DNA from: CAKSQL01 sp045606465
Lineage (GTDB): Bacteria > Bacillota > Clostridia > UBA1381
Assembly: GCA_045606465.1 (NCBI GenBank)
Contig: JAZURZ010000051.1
Location: 1 to 17,041, forward strand
DNA length: 17,041 bases
Direction: 5' to 3'
Positions 15,943 to 17,041 of the stretch are shown in pieces (the stretch's first letter is position 1; each line of letters starts with the position of its first letter). A program made the translations under genes and the position numbers. The notes beneath the pieces are model-generated. The model did not search any database. It saw only the letters and a list, made by a program, of their open reading frames with translations, and was not told the origin of the DNA.

Positions 15943-16275
15943 ATGAAGGTATCAGAATTGGCAAAAACTCTTGGCTGTGAAATTGTTTGCGGTAAATCAG
16001 GAGCCGAAAAAGAACTTTCGGGTTGCTATATAGGAGATTTATTAAGCCTTGCAATGAGCAGAGTTCAAAAGGATAATGTGTGGATAACTATACAAAGCAA
16101 TATAAACATTGCCGCAGTTGCATCTTTGACTGAAGCAGGTTGCATAATCATATGCGATGGATTCGGTCCTGATGAAAATACTGCAAAAAAAGCCGAAGCA
16201 GAGGAAATAACAATACTTACTTCTGAAAAATCAGCGTATGAGCTTGCAGTGCTCGTTGCGGAGTGCGGGATATGA
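15943..16275 (+). CDS. DRTGG-domain family protein of unknown function
   Basis: A 110-residue soluble protein that I recognise as one of the short, stand-alone DRTGG-family proteins common in clostridia. The pattern is a MKVSELAKTLGCEIVCG start, then SGCYIGDLLSLAMSRV (26-41), WITIQSNINIAAVASL (47-62), IIICDGF, and a C-terminal ILTSEKSAYELAVLVAECGI. The DRTGG tetrapeptide-like signature itself is not present. Automated annotation often calls such proteins HPr-serine-kinase-like because the domain also occurs there, but no P-loop or kinase domain exists here. ATG 15943 follows AGAAAGGA by 13 bases, rather far. Its stop overlaps the start of the PHP gene (ATGA), so the two are translationally coupled. 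In other clostridia this pair sits beside [FeFe]-hydrogenase, NuoE/NuoF-like and anti-sigma/histidine-kinase genes, which suggests a link to redox control. That is recalled association, not function. Confidence 0.78.
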   Translation: MKVSELAKTLGCEIVCGKSGAEKELSGCYIGDLLSLAMSRVQKDNVWITIQSNINIAAVASLTEAGCIIICDGFGPDENTAKKAEAEEITILTSEKSAYELAVLVAECGI

Positions 16276-16973
16276 AATATAGCTACGATTTACATATACA
16301 TTCGGCTCTTTCACCTTGCGGCGATGATGATATGACACCTAATAATATAGTAAATATGTCCCTTATAAAAGGCCTTGACATAATAGCGGTAACCGACCAC
16401 AACAGCTGTGGAAATGTGCGTGCGGTAACCAAGGTTGCAGGGGACAGACTTCTGGTGGTACCGGGAATGGAAATAGAAACCTCGGAGGAGGTTCATGTGG
16501 TTTGCTATTTTCCCACCATAGAGGCGGCAGAGGCGGCAGAAAAAATAGTACGTGAAAAAATGCCGAAAATCAAAAATCAAAAAGAGGTTTTCGGAAATCA
16601 ATATTATATGGACGCAGAGGACGAAATTGTGGGTGAGGAGGAAATATTGCTTGTAAATGCGTCGGGGCTGGATATTTATCAGACCTTTGCTCTTGCAAAA
16701 GAGCATGGTGGAATTGCAGTGCCTGCCCATATAGACAGAACAAGCTACAGCGTTATTTCAAATCTTGGCTTTATTCCTCCCGACCTTGAAATTTTAGCGG
16801 TTGAAATTACAAAAGCAAACTTAAAAAGCATGGAAAGTTCATACAACAAATATCAAATTATTTCTAATTCTGATGCACACTATTTGGAAAACATAGCAGA
16901 ACCTGAAAATTTCATTGACTTTTACGACAAAACCGCTAAAAATTTAATTGATTTTTTGTGCAAAAGAGAGTAA
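16272..16973 (+). CDS. PHP-domain metal-dependent phosphoesterase, clostridial DRTGG-linked type
   Basis: A 233-residue soluble protein with a complete PHP metal-binding set: H8 and H10 (DLHIHSALSPCG), D42-H43 (AVTDHNS), E67 (GMEIET), H75, H153 (VPAHID), D201 and H203 (NSDAH). PHP domains bind up to three metal ions and hydrolyse phosphoesters; relatives include histidinol phosphatase, 3',5'-nucleotide phosphatases and polymerase proofreading domains, but the substrate of this branch is not known to me. The conserved SALSPCGDDDMTPNN (11-25) and SVISNLGFIPPDL (160-172) are features of the DRTGG-linked branch. ATG 16272 overlaps the preceding TGA and has GGAG eight bases upstream; a GTG at 16263 lies inside that site. 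No terminator hairpin is visible after the stop. Confidence 0.88.
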   Translation: MKYSYDLHIHSALSPCGDDDMTPNNIVNMSLIKGLDIIAVTDHNSCGNVRAVTKVAGDRLLVVPGMEIETSEEVHVVCYFPTIEAAEAAEKIVREKMPKIKNQKEVFGNQYYMDAEDEIVGEEEILLVNASGLDIYQTFALAKEHGGIAVPAHIDRTSYSVISNLGFIPPDLEILAVEITKANLKSMESSYNKYQIISNSDAHYLENIAEPENFIDFYDKTAKNLIDFLCKRE

Positions 16974-17006
16974 ATTTAAAAAAATAAAATTCGTGTCAAT
17001 TTTTAG

Positions 17007-17035
17007 TTGTTTTTAAGAAATAAAAATGGTATAAT
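17007..17035 (+). promoter_or_regulatory. Sigma-A-type promoter for a gene beyond the window
   Basis: TTGTTT (17007-17012) and perfect TATAAT (17030-17035) with a 17-base spacer and TGG before the -10 (extended -10). Transcription would begin near 17041, the last base of the window, so the driven gene lies downstream and cannot be named. Confidence 0.7.
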
Positions 17036-17041
17036 TAATTG

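Noticed and set aside
16452..16466. A stretch reading GGTGGTACCGGGA, close to the T-box antiterminator motif
   Set aside because: It lies inside the PHP coding frame and encodes the conserved VVPGM segment carrying a metal ligand next to it; no stem I, terminator or downstream synthetase gene accompanies it.
16311..16730. Long open frame on the minus strand opposite the PHP gene
   Set aside because: It mirrors a strongly conserved gene, has no ribosome binding site and encodes a low-complexity product rich in Tyr, Ile and His. Similar frames opposite ftsQ (1471-1890) and trpS (14232-14606) were dropped for the same reason.

Overview
The window looks like ordinary chromosome from an AT-rich, endospore-forming Firmicute of the class Clostridia. 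Three things point there: a SpoIIM homologue next to XerD (an order also seen in Bacillus), strong GGAGG-type ribosome binding sites, and a closing DRTGG-PHP gene pair that is familiar from anaerobic clostridia. GltX and GlnS side by side suggest a lineage that makes Gln-tRNA directly. I see no rRNA, tRNA, CRISPR array, insertion sequence, prophage or toxin-antitoxin pair, and no clearly new multi-gene system. The interest is in regulation and in a few odd details.

Layout. (1) 1-3651, envelope and division: murA and ftsQ/divIB share a promoter at 74-102; ftsZ has its own promoter (2357-2385) and a hairpin terminator (3623-3651). No ftsA lies between ftsQ and ftsZ. (2) 3652-6027, metabolism: a solitary PfkB sugar kinase, then an aspartate-type aminotransferase with a strong extended -10 promoter. 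(3) 6028-7758, sporulation and chromosome segregation: spoIIM with a long-range inverted repeat over its ribosome binding site, then xerD, ending in a terminator that works for both strands. (4) 7768-8922, minus strand: luxS followed by mtnN, the two enzymes that recycle S-adenosylhomocysteine and make AI-2. (5) 9102-16973, plus strand: a probable seven-gene operon from a consensus promoter: gltX, glnS, a LysN-like aminotransferase, trpS, a WecA/TagO-family phosphosugar transferase, a DRTGG-family protein and a PHP-domain protein. Gaps are 12 to 47 bases, and the last two genes overlap by four bases. (6) 16974-17041: a strong promoter whose gene lies outside the window.

How the genes fit together. 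MurA and the WecA/TagO enzyme supply peptidoglycan and undecaprenyl-linked wall polymers. FtsQ and FtsZ drive septation, SpoIIM acts at the septal membrane during engulfment, and XerD resolves chromosome dimers at division. The three aminoacyl-tRNA synthetases form a translation block sharing a transcript with an aminotransferase. MtnN and LuxS form a complete two-step salvage route. DRTGG and PHP have no proven biochemical role and are the best starting point for unknown biology here.

Several starts were moved inward from the longest open frame because ribosome binding sites, promoters or family length demanded it: murA 191, ftsQ 1453, spoIIM 6132, xerD 6824, luxS 8922 and PHP 16272.
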